From assembly GCF_001552715.1 (NCBI RefSeq), contig NZ_BCRS01000029.1, positions 1-42,489 on the forward strand: a DNA stretch of 42,489 nt, given 5' to 3'. The notes beneath the pieces were generated by a model that saw only the letters and a list, made by a program, of their open reading frames with translations, made no database searches and was not told the origin of the DNA. The stretch comes from Mycolicibacterium vaccae NBRC 14118 = CIP 105934 (GTDB taxonomy: Bacteria; Actinomycetota; Actinomycetes; Mycobacteriales; Mycobacteriaceae). How positions within the stretch are numbered: the first letter of the stretch is position 1; each line of letters starts with the position of its first letter. A program made the translations under genes and the position numbers. Positions 1 to 10,086 of the stretch are shown here, piece after piece.

Positions 1-643
1 CACCTCGACCGCCGTTGCCGCCGTTGGTCCCGTCCGGTCCGGCTGCCGCAGGTCCGGTCGGGCCGGGGTTCGCGCCCGGATTTCCTTCGACCCCGTGTCC
101 GCCGTTGCCGCCCCGTCCCCCGTTGCCCATCAGCAGGCCGCCGTCGCCGCCTTTTCCGCCGGCGCCGCCGTAGATCGCGTGGCCTCCGTTGCCGCCGTTG
201 CCGAACAGGCCCGCGCGCCCGCCGTCGCGGGCGGCTTGGCCGGGTAGGCCTTCGCCCGCGTTGCCGCCGTTGCCGCTGATCCAGCCGCCGTTGCCGCCCG
301 AACCGCCGAAGTATCCGTTGCCGCCGTTGCCGAACAGCAGGCCGCCGTGCTGTCCGTTCGGGTTCTCGGCACTGCCGTCGACGCCGTTGCAGATCAGTCC
401 GCAGAACGACGTCCGGACGGCGGCCGCGGTGTTCTCACCGGCTCGCTGGGACGTCGATCTGCCTTGCGGCGCAACGCCGTTGAGCCACCACCACACCTCG
501 TCGGCCGGAGCTTCCAGGGACGACTCGGTCGAGACCAGGTGCACCGCCGGCGGCGGCGTCATCGACGGCCACAGAGCCGCACCGCCGAGGACCGCGGCGC
601 TGCCCGCCAACACTGCCAGATGATGCCGACACGATTTCGACAT
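1..643 (-). CDS. PGRS-like glycine-rich secreted protein, C-terminus cut by window edge
   Basis: Read on the minus strand from an ATG preceded by a G-rich stretch, the frame stays open to the left edge. The product begins with a basic stretch and a hydrophobic segment (about residues 8-25) like a signal peptide, then a region of about 70 residues with a close Cys pair (FCGLIC). From about residue 95 it becomes repeats of the GGNGG type typical of PGRS domains. There is no N-terminal PE domain, so this is not a classical PE_PGRS protein. The gene lies downstream of purE on the same strand, separated by a palindrome. Function unknown; a cell-surface or secreted role is inferred from the signal-like N-terminus. 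The proline/alanine-rich frames on the other strand are mirror images of the GGC/AAC codons. Confidence 0.8.
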   Translation of the reverse strand, partial: MSKSCRHHLAVLAGSAAVLGGAALWPSMTPPPAVHLVSTESSLEAPADEVWWWLNGVAPQGRSTSQRAGENTAAAVRTSFCGLICNGVDGSAENPNGQHGGLLFGNGGNGYFGGSGGNGGWISGNGGNAGEGLPGQAARDGGRAGLFGNGGNGGHAIYGGAGGKGGDGGLLMGNGGRGGNGGHGVEGNPGANPGPTGPAAAGPDGTNGGNGGRG

Positions 644-668
644 GGTGACCCCCCACCCGTGACGAGTG

Positions 669-727
669 CCGAAATTGCATTCCGCGCGCGTTTTTCGCGA
701 TTTTCACCGCGTGGAATGCAATTTCGG
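669..727. repeat. REP-like long palindrome between purE and the PGRS-like gene
   Basis: Two perfect 15-base arms, CCGAAATTGCATTCC (669-683) and its reverse complement (713-727), flank a 29-base centre containing GCGCGCG and TTTTCGCGATTTT-like tracts. It lies between the purE stop and the start of the glycine-rich gene, both read leftwards. It could fold in the transcript and act as a terminator or processing site, or it could be a dispersed repetitive extragenic palindrome. No T-run follows the stem, so a classical intrinsic terminator is not shown. Confidence 0.7.
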
Positions 728-808
728 CGCTGTGTTGCTCGACTGCTCCAGCGCAACGTAACAGAGCAGACAGCCCGTCGGGTCGGCATTGACCGCCGAG
801 AGAGGAAG

Positions 809-1312
809 CTAGTCCCCCAGCAGCTTCTGCCGCAGCGCCTCGTCCTTCTGCAGCACCATCTGCTCCAGGGATGCCTGGAACGCCGACATCCGTTCCCGCA
901 GAGCGACATCGGAGGCGCCGAGGATGCGCACCGCCAGCAGCCCGGCGTTGCGCGCGCCGCCGATCGACACGGTTGCCACCGGCACCCCGGCCGGCATCTG
1001 CACGATCGACAGCAGCGAGTCCATTCCGTCCAGTCGGGCCAGCGGCACCGGCACCCCGATCACCGGCAGCGGGGTCGCCGACGCGACCATGCCCGGCAGG
1101 TGCGCCGCACCGCCGGCCCCGGCGATGATCACCTCGAGGCCGCGGCCCGCGGCGTCGGCGGCATAGGAAAGCATGCGGGCCGGGGTGCGGTGCGCCGAGA
1201 TCACCCCGACCTCGAACGGCACCTCGAACTCGGCCAGTGCGGTGGCGGCTTCGGACATCACCGGCCAGTCGCTGTCGCTGCCCATGATCAGGCCCACCCG
1301 TGGAGAACTCAT
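809..1312 (-). CDS. purE: N5-carboxyaminoimidazole ribonucleotide mutase PurE
   Basis: PurE converts N5-CAIR, made by PurK, to CAIR in cytosolic purine synthesis. The protein is 167 aa, normal for class I PurE. The N-terminal GSDSDW motif (residues 11-16) and SAHRTP (39-44, with the catalytic His41) are present, as are the [10 protein letters not shown] segment and the late GARNAG segment. The start chosen is the ATG whose ATGA overlaps the purK stop, giving tight translational coupling; an in-frame upstream start would add nine residues overlapping purK. The purK-purE pair is syntenic with Rv3276c-Rv3275c. Confidence 0.96.
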   Translation of the reverse strand: MSSPRVGLIMGSDSDWPVMSEAATALAEFEVPFEVGVISAHRTPARMLSYAADAAGRGLEVIIAGAGGAAHLPGMVASATPLPVIGVPVPLARLDGMDSLLSIVQMPAGVPVATVSIGGARNAGLLAVRILGASDVALRERMSAFQASLEQMVLQKDEALRQKLLGD

Positions 1313-2505
1313 GCGTGCGGATCCCATCCGTCGGTCCATTCTGCGTGCGACAACCAGTGTGCCGCCCGCTCGGCGCGCTCCCGCAGGGACTCCACCGACT
1401 CGGTCCCGCCGACGATGTTGACGTGGCCGATCTTGCGGCCGGGCCGCTCCTCCTTGCCGTACAGGTGCACTTTGGCGTCGGGCATCCGCGCGAACAGGTG
1501 GTGCACGCGCTCGTCCATCGACATCGTCGGCGTCTCGGGCGCACCGAGCACGTTGCCCATCACGGTCGGGGCCAGCGCGGCGGTGTCACCGAGCGGGTAG
1601 TCGAGCACCGCGCGCAGATGCTGCTCGAACTGCGAGGTGCGCGCGCCGTCCATGGTCCAGTGCCCGGAGTTGTGAGGGCGCATCGCCAGCTCGTTGACCA
1701 TCAGGCCGCCGTCGGCGGTCTCGAACAGTTCGACGGCCAGCACCCCGACCACGCCGAGTGACGAGGCGATCGACAGCGCCATTTCCGACGCGGCCGTGCC
1801 CAGCTCCTCCGACAGTCCGGGGGCGGGCGCCAGCACGGTGACGCAGATGCCGTCGCGCTGAACGGTCTCGACCACCGGCCAGGCCGCGCCCTGCCCGAAC
1901 GGTGACCGCGCGACCAGCGCGGCCAGCTCGCGGCGCATCTGCACGCGTTCCTCGATCATCACCGGCACGCCGTCGTCGAGGTACCGCGAGACGACGTCGC
2001 GAACCTCGGAAACAGTGGAGGCCATGATCACGCCGCGGCCGTCGTAGCCGCCGCGCACGGTCTTGATGACGACGGGCCTGCCGATCTCGGCGCAGAACGC
2101 CACCGCGTCATCAACGGTTGACACCGCGGAGAAGCGGGGCACCGGGGCCCCGAGCTCCGACAGCCGCCGTCGCATCAGCAGCTTGTCCTGTGCGTGCACC
2201 AGCGCCGACGGCGGCGGCAACACGTTGACGCCCTCGGCCACCAGCTGGTCCAGCAACTCGGTGGGCACGTGCTCGTGATCGAAGGTGAACGCGGTCGCGC
2301 CGGCGGCCACCCGCTGCAGCGCGTCCAGGTCGGTGTGGGATCCGAGGACGACGTCGGGGGTGACCTGGGCGGCGGATTCATCGCTGCGGACGGCCAGCAC
2401 GCGCAGGGTCTGGCCGAGGGCGATTGCAGCCTGGGCGGTCATCCGGGCGAGCTGACCGCCGCCGATCATTGCTACGACGGGCGGCGAAGCGTGGTTTCGT
2501 GACAC
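1309..2505 (-). CDS. purK: N5-carboxyaminoimidazole ribonucleotide synthase PurK
   Basis: This ATP-grasp enzyme makes N5-CAIR from AIR, bicarbonate and ATP, feeding PurE. Product length is 398 aa. The N-terminal GGGQLARM nucleotide-fold motif (15-22), the central ATP-grasp region with [13 protein letters not shown], and the metal-site segment near [15 protein letters not shown] are all visible. It starts with GTG, and its stop overlaps the purE start by four bases, so the two genes form one operon. It is divergent from the GtrA-type gene, with about 95 bases between the starts. Confidence 0.96.
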   Translation of the reverse strand: MSRNHASPPVVAMIGGGQLARMTAQAAIALGQTLRVLAVRSDESAAQVTPDVVLGSHTDLDALQRVAAGATAFTFDHEHVPTELLDQLVAEGVNVLPPPSALVHAQDKLLMRRRLSELGAPVPRFSAVSTVDDAVAFCAEIGRPVVIKTVRGGYDGRGVIMASTVSEVRDVVSRYLDDGVPVMIEERVQMRRELAALVARSPFGQGAAWPVVETVQRDGICVTVLAPAPGLSEELGTAASEMALSIASSLGVVGVLAVELFETADGGLMVNELAMRPHNSGHWTMDGARTSQFEQHLRAVLDYPLGDTAALAPTVMGNVLGAPETPTMSMDERVHHLFARMPDAKVHLYGKEERPGRKIGHVNIVGGTESVESLRERAERAAHWLSHAEWTDGWDPHA

Positions 2506-2585
2506 GGCCTATATGTTGTCATGGCCGACGCCACAGCATTGACCTGCGGTTACGTCGCGATGCGGCATCTCGGCAGCGGCTTACG

Positions 2586-2600
2586 TAAACTCATTCTTTG
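2586..2600 (+). promoter_or_regulatory. possible leaderless promoter of the GtrA-type gene
   Basis: TAAACT fits the mycobacterial -10 pattern TANNNT and ends eight bases before the GTG start. If transcription begins at that G the mRNA is leaderless, which is common in mycobacteria. No purine-rich ribosome-binding site lies just ahead of the GTG, and no convincing -35 box was found. Confidence 0.35.
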
Positions 2601-3271
2601 TGTCCTTTGCCGATGCGACAATCCGCCGCCTGCCGCGGCCGATCCGTCCTTACGCCGAACGGCACCACGAGCTGATCAAGTTTGCCATCGTCGGTGCGAC
2701 CACGTTCGTGATCGACTCTGCCATTTTCTTCACGCTCAAGCTGACGATTCTGGAGCCCAAGCCGGTGACGGCGAAGATCATCGCCGGCATCGTCGCGGTG
2801 ATCGCGTCCTACATCCTGAACCGGGAGTGGAGCTTCCGCGACCGGGGCGGCCGTGAACGGCATCACGAGGCGCTGCTGTTCTTCGGCGTCAGCGGCGTGG
2901 GCGTGTTGTTGAGCATGGCGCCGCTGTGGGTCTCCAGCTATGTGTTCATGCTGCGTGCGCCGATGGTCTCGCTGATGACCGAGAACATCGCCGACTTCGT
3001 CTCGGCCTACATCATCGGCAACCTGTTGCAGATGGCGTTCCGGTTCTGGGCGTTCCGCCGCTTCGTGTTCCCTGACGAGTTCGCCCGCAACCCGGAGAAG
3101 GCGCTGGAGTCGACGCTGACCGGCGGCGGGATCGCCGAGGCGCTGGAAGACGAGTACGAGCTGCGCCACCCCGAAGACTCTGACAACGTCACTCCGATGC
3201 GGCCCAGCCGCCGGCGCTGGATGCAGCGTCAGGACGATTCCGACGATTCCAAGGTGTCGCGGACCTCGTAG
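2600..3271 (+). CDS. GtrA-family membrane protein
   Basis: GtrA-like proteins are small four-helix membrane proteins thought to help move polyprenyl-linked sugars across the membrane. The 223-aa product has four hydrophobic segments, at roughly residues 25-47, 55-75, 90-112 and 125-150. It contains family features such as KFAIVGATTFVIDSAIF in helix 1, the SYILNREWSF loop and the RFWAFRRFVF loop. An acidic, basic cytosolic tail of about 60 residues follows. The start is GTG. Position next to purK matches Rv3277. It belongs to the conserved chromosome rather than to the inserted cluster, though its likely substrate class (lipid-linked sugars) is the same. Confidence 0.88.
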   Translation: MSFADATIRRLPRPIRPYAERHHELIKFAIVGATTFVIDSAIFFTLKLTILEPKPVTAKIIAGIVAVIASYILNREWSFRDRGGRERHHEALLFFGVSGVGVLLSMAPLWVSSYVFMLRAPMVSLMTENIADFVSAYIIGNLLQMAFRFWAFRRFVFPDEFARNPEKALESTLTGGGIAEALEDEYELRHPEDSDNVTPMRPSRRRWMQRQDDSDDSKVSRTS

Positions 3272-3308
3272 CCGGGATGCGGCGACGGTCCAGACATAGC
3301 GTTTCTTC

Positions 3309-3677
3309 GTGCCGGGTCGACACCGCAGTGCCCAACCACACCTGTGGGCCGTGGTCGCGGGCGGAGCGGTTGGGGCGCTGATCCGGTACGCCGCCGCGCA
3401 GGCATGGCCGCAGCCCCCGCAGATGCTGATCTCCACGACGGTCACGGTCGGGCTGGCATTCGCGGTCGCCGGTTTTCTGATGACCATGGCCGCAATGTCG
3501 GTGCTGCCCGGTTTCGTGCTGGGGGTGTGCGCCGGGGCGGCCAGCCTGAGCGCCTGGGCGGTGCTGACGGTCAGTCAACCGCCGTTGTTGTCGATCGCGT
3601 TCCTGATGCTGACGCCGGCCGCGGCGATCGGCGGCCTCGCGTTGGGTCTGCTCACGGCACGGGCGGTGGCGCGGTGA
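3309..3677 (+). CDS. CrcB/FluC-like membrane protein, first of a pair
   Basis: Fluc channels export fluoride as dual-topology dimers. This 122-aa protein has four hydrophobic segments and the N-terminal GGAVGALIRY motif, close to the family pattern GGxxGAxxRY, so the fold is recognisable. The usual second-helix Asn (in VNxxG) is not found; the equivalent stretch reads TTVTVG. No clear TTFSTF-type phenylalanine box is present in the third helix. Starts with GTG and overlaps the next gene by four bases (GTGA), so the two are translated together and may form a heterodimer. Fluoride transport is uncertain given the missing residues. Confidence 0.72.
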   Translation: MPGRHRSAQPHLWAVVAGGAVGALIRYAAAQAWPQPPQMLISTTVTVGLAFAVAGFLMTMAAMSVLPGFVLGVCAGAASLSAWAVLTVSQPPLLSIAFLMLTPAAAIGGLALGLLTARAVAR

Positions 3678-4030
3678 CGTGGCTGCTGGTGGCTTTGGGC
3701 GGCGCCGCGGGCACCGCGCTGGGTCTGGTGTTCGCCCGCAAGCCGCTGGCCGGGACCGCGGTGGTGTGTGCGTTGCTGGGGGCGTTCGGTGCGCAGCCGC
3801 GTCCGGAGGCGTTGACCGCGCTGGTCGGGTTCGGGCTGCTGGGCACCGCGGCGAGCATGGTCGCGGTGAGCATGGCGCGGCCGATGTGGCTGGGCGGCGA
3901 CGCGGTCCTGCCCTCGATGTGGCGGGTCACCCGGCGGTTGGCGGTGCACTGCGCGGTCGGGGCGACGTTCGCGCTGGCCGGTTATCTGGCGCTGCGGGCG
4001 GGCACCACGCTGTACGTGAAATTGCGCTAG
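3674..4030 (+). CDS. CrcB/FluC-like membrane protein, second of a pair
   Basis: This 118-aa, four-helix protein starts at a GTG overlapping the stop of the preceding CrcB-like gene. It keeps the N-terminal GGAAGTALG stretch of the family. The position usually held by the pore Asn reads VVCALLG, and the phenylalanine box is replaced by GLLGTAASMVA. Fluc gene pairs encoding antiparallel heterodimers are known in actinobacteria, and this pair looks like a diverged version. Its TAG stop lies within CTAG, whose other strand is the stop of the convergent YdcF-like gene, so the two reading frames end on the same bases. Confidence 0.7.
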   Translation: MTWLLVALGGAAGTALGLVFARKPLAGTAVVCALLGAFGAQPRPEALTALVGFGLLGTAASMVAVSMARPMWLGGDAVLPSMWRVTRRLAVHCAVGATFALAGYLALRAGTTLYVKLR

Positions 4031-4590
4031 CAGCTGATCAGCTCGGCTTTCGCCCATCCGCCGTACTGGTAGAGGTAGGTGTACTGCCACTGCGCCACCG
4101 AGAACGTGTAGTCGCGCGGGACGTCGCGCATGATCACCTCGCGCGGCGACGCCGCGAGGCACTGGTCGAAGATGCGGCGGGCGCGCGGCAGGTGGTAGCG
4201 CCAGCTGATCACGATGATCTTCTGCCAGCCGTGCAGTTCGGCGAGTTCGCGGGTCATCATCGCCTCGCCGCGGGTGGTCGACGGCAGCGGGGCCCGGCAG
4301 AGCACCTCGATGTCGGTGCGCGGCCGGCAGGCCTTCTTCATCACCTTGTCGTTGGAGCGGTACGGGTTCGACAGCAGCACCGTCGGGGCGTAGCCCTGCT
4401 CGGCGAGTTCGAGCCCGTAGTTCTCGCGGCCGTCGTGTTCGCCGCCGAGGACGACGATGGCGTCGGCGCGGGCCAGCGGGTCCACTTTGGCGTGCGCGAA
4501 CAGGAACGTGCCACTGGCGCCGTTGAAGGCCAGCACCGCCACCAGCGCTGCCACCCACACCGGGATCAGGAGGTGGCCGCGCCGGATCAT
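4027..4590 (-). CDS. YdcF/ElyC-like DUF218 membrane-anchored protein
   Basis: The 187-aa protein has one N-terminal membrane segment (about residues 7-27) followed by a DUF218 domain. It shows the family's ADAIVVLGG strand (about 42-50), a TTRGEAMMT stretch matching the usual T-x-E-N region, and the IIVISWRYHLPRA strand-loop. Members such as ElyC and SanA act in envelope polysaccharide or lipid-carrier metabolism, but the reaction is unknown. It is read in the same direction as the PH-domain gene upstream and converges on the CrcB pair. Confidence 0.8.
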   Translation of the reverse strand: MIRRGHLLIPVWVAALVAVLAFNGASGTFLFAHAKVDPLARADAIVVLGGEHDGRENYGLELAEQGYAPTVLLSNPYRSNDKVMKKACRPRTDIEVLCRAPLPSTTRGEAMMTRELAELHGWQKIIVISWRYHLPRARRIFDQCLAASPREVIMRDVPRDYTFSVAQWQYTYLYQYGGWAKAELISC

Positions 4591-4651
4591 CCACTCCCCC
4601 GACCCGCGAACACCTCGTCCAGGCTAGGTGAGCCCGCGGGCGGGCGCAGAT

Positions 4652-5170
4652 TCAGCTCGGCGATTCCTCGGTGCCGAGGGTGTCGAACACCTCGTGATAG
4701 AGCAGGGAGTGGACGTGCTCGACGCGCGGGATGTCCTGGAATTCCAGCGGGTCCTGCGCGGCGGATTCGATGATCAGCGTGCCGGTGCGCAGGATGCGGT
4801 CGACGAGCCCGTGCCGGAACTCGACGCTGTTGATCCGGGCCAGCGGGATGTCGATGCCCGACCGGGTGATCAGGCCGTGGCGGTACATCACGCGGCGGTC
4901 GGTGATGACGAAATGGGTGGTCCACCAGTTCAGGAACGGCCAGATGGTCAGCCAGCCGACGAGGATGAGCCAGATCGCGGCGATGACGCCGAACACGATG
5001 TTCTTGGCGGTCTGCTCCCAGTTCAGCGTGTTGACGTAGCCGGCCAGGAACGCCGCGGCCGCCGACGCGAGAATCAGGATCAGCGCCGGGATGATCAGCC
5101 GCCCCCAGTGCGGGTGGCGGTGCAGCACGACGTGTTCGTCTTTGGCCAGCACGTTCTCCGGGTAACCCAC
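4652..5170 (-). CDS. PH-domain (bPH2) membrane protein, Rv3278c-like
   Basis: The 172-aa product has a short cytosolic N-terminus, two membrane helices (about 26-48 and 58-82) and a bacterial PH domain with THFVITDRRVMYRHGLI followed by DIPLARINSVEF. In M. tuberculosis this gene sits between the GtrA-type gene and birA, next to accD5. Here it is the last conserved gene before the polysaccharide cluster, and birA is absent from the expected place. The start is GTG. Function unknown; the domain suggests a membrane-associated adaptor role. Confidence 0.85.
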   Translation of the reverse strand: MGYPENVLAKDEHVVLHRHPHWGRLIIPALILILASAAAAFLAGYVNTLNWEQTAKNIVFGVIAAIWLILVGWLTIWPFLNWWTTHFVITDRRVMYRHGLITRSGIDIPLARINSVEFRHGLVDRILRTGTLIIESAAQDPLEFQDIPRVEHVHSLLYHEVFDTLGTEESPS

Positions 5171-5394
5171 GGCAGCACTGTACTGGGGTTCGGCAAAGTC
5201 GGCTGCACGTTCGCGAGGCGTCGCCGCGTTCGGCCGACCACAGCGTAAATTCTTCTCCGTGGATTGCAGGTGCGGTCATGAGCGTGCCGCTCACGAGCAC
5301 TTCCGGGCTGGATCGGACTGCGGGATATGTGACTGCCCGCGTTTCCGGCCGGCGATCGGCCGCTGGCTGGCGGCGCTGTTCGGGCGCTGAGCCG

Positions 5395-6792
5395 CTACTT
5401 CTGCAGCAACCCTCGCTCGTGGTAGCCGAGGTCGGTGTTGACCAGCCAGGGGTCGACGTTCTCGCCGAAGCACCGGGCGACGCTGCGCAACGCGCTGAGC
5501 ATGGCGTGGTCCTGGTTGTCGTAGTGGTGCATTCCGTTGCGGCCCATGGGATACAGCGACGGATGCTGCTGCCGTAGGTAGTCCCGGATCCGGATGACGC
5601 TGCGGTCGCGGGCCGGGTCGTAGATCGGGTAGGCGTACTGGGACCGCACGATCATCACGCGTTCAATGTCGGCGCCGTCGAGGCCCAGTGCCCGCAGATC
5701 CCGGTTGACCAGGTCGGTGAGGTGTTCGTCGGTGGCGTGCCACAGTTCGCCGTCGGGGGCGATGAAGTACTCGAAGCCCAGGAAGGTGCCGTCGAAGCCG
5801 GCCGGGGTCAGCTCGTCTGACCATCGGCGGTAGTTCTGGATGCGGCCGGCGTGAAAGTTCTTGCCGGGCGTGTACACCCAGTTGAACGGGATGTCGTGGG
5901 CGCGGTTCAGCGCGACGGCGACGGTGATCAGCGAGCGGTGCCGCAGCGCGTCGGCGAATGCGCGAATGTGCTTGGGCGGGGCGGGTTCCAGTGCGTCGAC
6001 CAGCAGGCGTAGCGGCATGCTGGAGAACACGGCGTCGCCGGTGACGCTGGCGCCGTCGGCGAGCTGGACGGTCCAGGTGTCGCCGGTGCGGCGCAGTCCG
6101 GTCACCGGGGTGTTCAGTGCGGCGACGGCGCCGTGGTCGGCCAACGCGGTCGCGGCGGCTTCCCAGAGCTGGCCGGGTCCGCGGCGCGGGTAGCGGAACA
6201 CGTCCTGCGCGGCGGTGTCCGCGTCGTGGCGACGCTGCCAGCCGATCGGTTTGATGCGCTGGTTGGCCCAGTCGCTGGTCAGCTCTTCGGGTTCGGTCAG
6301 CCAGGTCTTGCGGACGTAGCCGTCGAAGAACGTCTCGTACCAGTGCCGCCCGAACTCCCCCACGCCCCACTGCCGGAAGTTCTCCGACGGCGGTTCGACG
6401 AGCCGGAGGCCGCGGCGGGTCCGCGCCCACATCAGGCTGCTCAGACCGCGCATGCCGCGCCGAACGCCCATCTGGGTCAACAGGTCTCGGCCCAGGAGTG
6501 GGTAGCGGACGTAGTGTCCGCCGACCAGCATGGCCGAGCGCCGGCCGACGGCGTGCCATTCGTCGTGGGCCAGCAGCGATTTCCACATGTCGAGGACTTC
6601 TTCGCTCCGGGTGAAGAACCGGTGCCCGCCGGGGTCGATGCGCCAGTCGCCGTCGGTGGGGGTGCGCGCCAGGCCGCCGACGTGGGCGGAAGCCTCATAA
6701 AGCCGGGGCGTCACTCCCCTGTTCACCAATTCCAGTGCGGCGGTGAGGCCGGCGGGCCCGGCGCCGATGACCAGCGGTCTGCGGGTCGTCAC
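5395..6792 (-). CDS. FAD-dependent amine-oxidase/UGM-like oxidoreductase
   Basis: The 465-aa protein has an N-terminal dinucleotide motif (VIGAGPAGLTAALEL, residues 8-22) and the follow-on GGLARTPTDGDWRIDPGG region, as in the protoporphyrinogen oxidase, phytoene desaturase and UDP-galactopyranose mutase superfamily. The second half contains FNWVYTPGK and a C-terminal YPMGRNGMHHYDNQDHAM segment, which resembles the flavin-contacting end of such enzymes. Homologues are common in actinobacterial polysaccharide loci. The substrate, whether a sugar nucleotide or a prenyl lipid, cannot be told from sequence. It starts with GTG only six bases after the cis-prenyltransferase stop, so the two are surely cotranscribed; this coupling hints at a prenyl-lipid substrate. 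Confidence 0.8.
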   Translation of the reverse strand: MTTRRPLVIGAGPAGLTAALELVNRGVTPRLYEASAHVGGLARTPTDGDWRIDPGGHRFFTRSEEVLDMWKSLLAHDEWHAVGRRSAMLVGGHYVRYPLLGRDLLTQMGVRRGMRGLSSLMWARTRRGLRLVEPPSENFRQWGVGEFGRHWYETFFDGYVRKTWLTEPEELTSDWANQRIKPIGWQRRHDADTAAQDVFRYPRRGPGQLWEAAATALADHGAVAALNTPVTGLRRTGDTWTVQLADGASVTGDAVFSSMPLRLLVDALEPAPPKHIRAFADALRHRSLITVAVALNRAHDIPFNWVYTPGKNFHAGRIQNYRRWSDELTPAGFDGTFLGFEYFIAPDGELWHATDEHLTDLVNRDLRALGLDGADIERVMIVRSQYAYPIYDPARDRSVIRIRDYLRQQHPSLYPMGRNGMHHYDNQDHAMLSALRSVARCFGENVDPWLVNTDLGYHERGLLQK

Positions 6793-6798
6793 CGGGGG

Positions 6799-7446
6799 CT
6801 ACTTTCCCCGCCGCTGCGGGAAGGTGCGGTACTGCTCGACGAGGTCGTCGATGTGTGCCGCGGTGAGCTCGTTGAGCGGGGTGTCGAGGAACATCAGCTG
6901 GGCATACTGGCTCTGCAGCGGCGGGAATCCGCTCAGCAGCGGTTCAGCGGTGGTGCGCAGGACGAGGTCGATGTCGCTGATCTCGAACGCCGCGGTGATG
7001 TCGCAGCCGTCGCGCAGGGCCCGCTGATGGGCCGCGCGCAGTTCGTCGGCGGCGTCGTAGGCCAGCAGCACGTTGATCCGGAAGCAGTCGCCGGCCATCG
7101 CGGTCTGAGCCGCGCGCGCCGCCGCGGCGAGATCCTCAGGCAGCAGACTCAGGTCGCCGTGGATGCGCACGCCGCAGTCGGCCGGGTCGAAATGCTCGGG
7201 GATCAATGTGGAGAAGAAGTGTGCGGACGCGGCGTAGACCGCGTCGAGTTCGTGGCCGGGACGGGCCAGGTTGGCGCGGCTGAGGTTGTACACGGTGACG
7301 GTCTGCACGTCGTTGCGTTGCAGGGCGAGCAGGATCTCGACGACCTTGTGCGCGCCGCGCCGGTACGCGTCGGTCAGCGTGGCGTCGTTGGCCTGGGCCC
7401 AACGGCGTAGGCCGTCGGGTATCAGGCCCACATGAGCCGGCTTCAT
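6799..7446 (-). CDS. divergent cis-prenyltransferase (UppS-like)
   Basis: UppS-family enzymes chain isopentenyl diphosphate into Z-polyprenyl diphosphates, the carriers for cell-surface glycans. The 215-aa protein keeps the fold and several hallmarks: HVGLIPDGLRRWA at the N-terminus with the catalytic Asp, the YNLSRANLARP region, and the C-terminal RTTAEPLLSGF segment. Several canonical positions differ: the Asn of DGNGRWA is Leu, RTGGEPR reads RTTAEPL, and the metal-binding Glu of YAELYF is Gln (YAQLMF). It may make an unusual chain, use a partner subunit, or be non-catalytic. The ATG start has an upstream GGGGG. It is followed by the FAD oxidoreductase. Confidence 0.8.
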   Translation of the reverse strand: MKPAHVGLIPDGLRRWAQANDATLTDAYRRGAHKVVEILLALQRNDVQTVTVYNLSRANLARPGHELDAVYAASAHFFSTLIPEHFDPADCGVRIHGDLSLLPEDLAAAARAAQTAMAGDCFRINVLLAYDAADELRAAHQRALRDGCDITAAFEISDIDLVLRTTAEPLLSGFPPLQSQYAQLMFLDTPLNELTAAHIDDLVEQYRTFPQRRGK

Positions 7447-7618
7447 CGCGCGTACAACCCCCAACTGCCGATCGTTCCCTCAGCAAAGGTAACGCAGCTA
7501 ACGGAATTCTGCGTATGGAACATGGAAACCCATGACACTGCATCATTTCGACCCATGGACAGCGAACGATGCGCGGTCACCCGGCTACGCCGGATGCCAT
7601 TGCCGCCAGCGGGAGGGT

Positions 7619-9157
<1,539 letters not shown>

Positions 9158-9283
9158 CCCTCAGCTTCCCCGAAGAGTCTGGGCTCACTGTATGTGTGCC
9201 AGAGTGCTGGCGCAGGGAAATGGGAACGTGGCGTCCGGGTTTGCTCCGACATTCCCGGCCGCTGGTGGCGGCTGGGGTCGGGC

Positions 9284-9982
9284 TCAGGCGGTGTCGGCGG
9301 CGAAGACAAGCTCGGCGGCCAGCGCGGTGAGGTCGCCGAGGATCTGCCGGTGGCCGGCGCCCCAGCGGCGGGGCTGGGTGTCGAAAACGCACAGTGCGCC
9401 AATGGCATTGCCGTCGGGATCGACCAGCGGGTTACCGAGATAGGCGCCGACAGAGCCGTCGCGGACGGCTGGGTGGCCGCGGAACACCGGATGGTTGCGT
9501 GCGTCCTCGACGGCCAGCGGTGCGCCGGTGGCCACCACGCACTTCGAGAACGAGCGGTCCAGCGCCGTCAGCCTTCTCTGAGCGAGGTCGTCGCGCGGCC
9601 CGGTGAAGCTCTTGAAGTACTGCCGGTCGGCGTCGACCACGGCCAGTGCGGCGAACGGTGCACCGAGGGCGTGGGCGGCGGCGGAGGTGATCCGGTCGTA
9701 GACCGGATCGGCCGGCGAGTCGAGCAGGCCCGTGGCGTGCACGGCGCGCAGCCGGCGCGGATCGGTGAGCACCGCGGCGGCCCGGTCGATCGCGGTGACG
9801 GTGCCGGGCAGGTGCCCGGTGACCTCGGCGGCGACGGGGTTCTCACGGCGGGTGAGGTCGCGGACCATCTGGGACGCGACGGCGCGGGCGACGTACGCAT
9901 CGACGTCCTGGCCGGCCTCGCGCGCGCACTCGTCGAGCCGGCGGTTGAGCCAGTCGTCGAAGCGTGGGAGCGGAGCGGTCAT
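9284..9982 (-). CDS. GAF-domain protein
   Basis: The 232-aa soluble protein has an N-terminal helical part (residues 1-65) and a GAF domain from about residue 75, recognisable by the LLDSPADPVYDRIT opening, the YFKSF strand and the terminal GNPLVDPDGNAIGALCV strand-loop. Stand-alone GAF proteins of this style are common in actinobacteria and may sense a small molecule or redox state. Nothing in the sequence gives the ligand, and there is no output domain. It sits between a sugar transferase gene and a sugar transferase 3' remnant. A link to polysaccharide control is only contextual. Confidence 0.82.
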   Translation of the reverse strand: MTAPLPRFDDWLNRRLDECAREAGQDVDAYVARAVASQMVRDLTRRENPVAAEVTGHLPGTVTAIDRAAAVLTDPRRLRAVHATGLLDSPADPVYDRITSAAAHALGAPFAALAVVDADRQYFKSFTGPRDDLAQRRLTALDRSFSKCVVATGAPLAVEDARNHPVFRGHPAVRDGSVGAYLGNPLVDPDGNAIGALCVFDTQPRRWGAGHRQILGDLTALAAELVFAADTA

Positions 9983-10086
9983 CCTCTAGCGGTAACCGCA
10001 TTTCGCTCGATCTACACGTGCGGTAGGAAAATGCCAGGTAACGCGCGGTGCGTGAGAGCTGTTGGCGTGTGCCGCAACTCGCTGCG

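Noticed and set aside
130..1600. Long open frames in both directions over the PGRS-like and purE-purK region
   Set aside because: They are alternate frames of GC-rich genes (GGC/AAC repeats and purE/purK) with no family motifs.
5171..5394. Possible birA remnant between the PH-domain gene and the FAD oxidoreductase
   Set aside because: No biotin-ligase motif such as the GRGR loop could be read in any frame.
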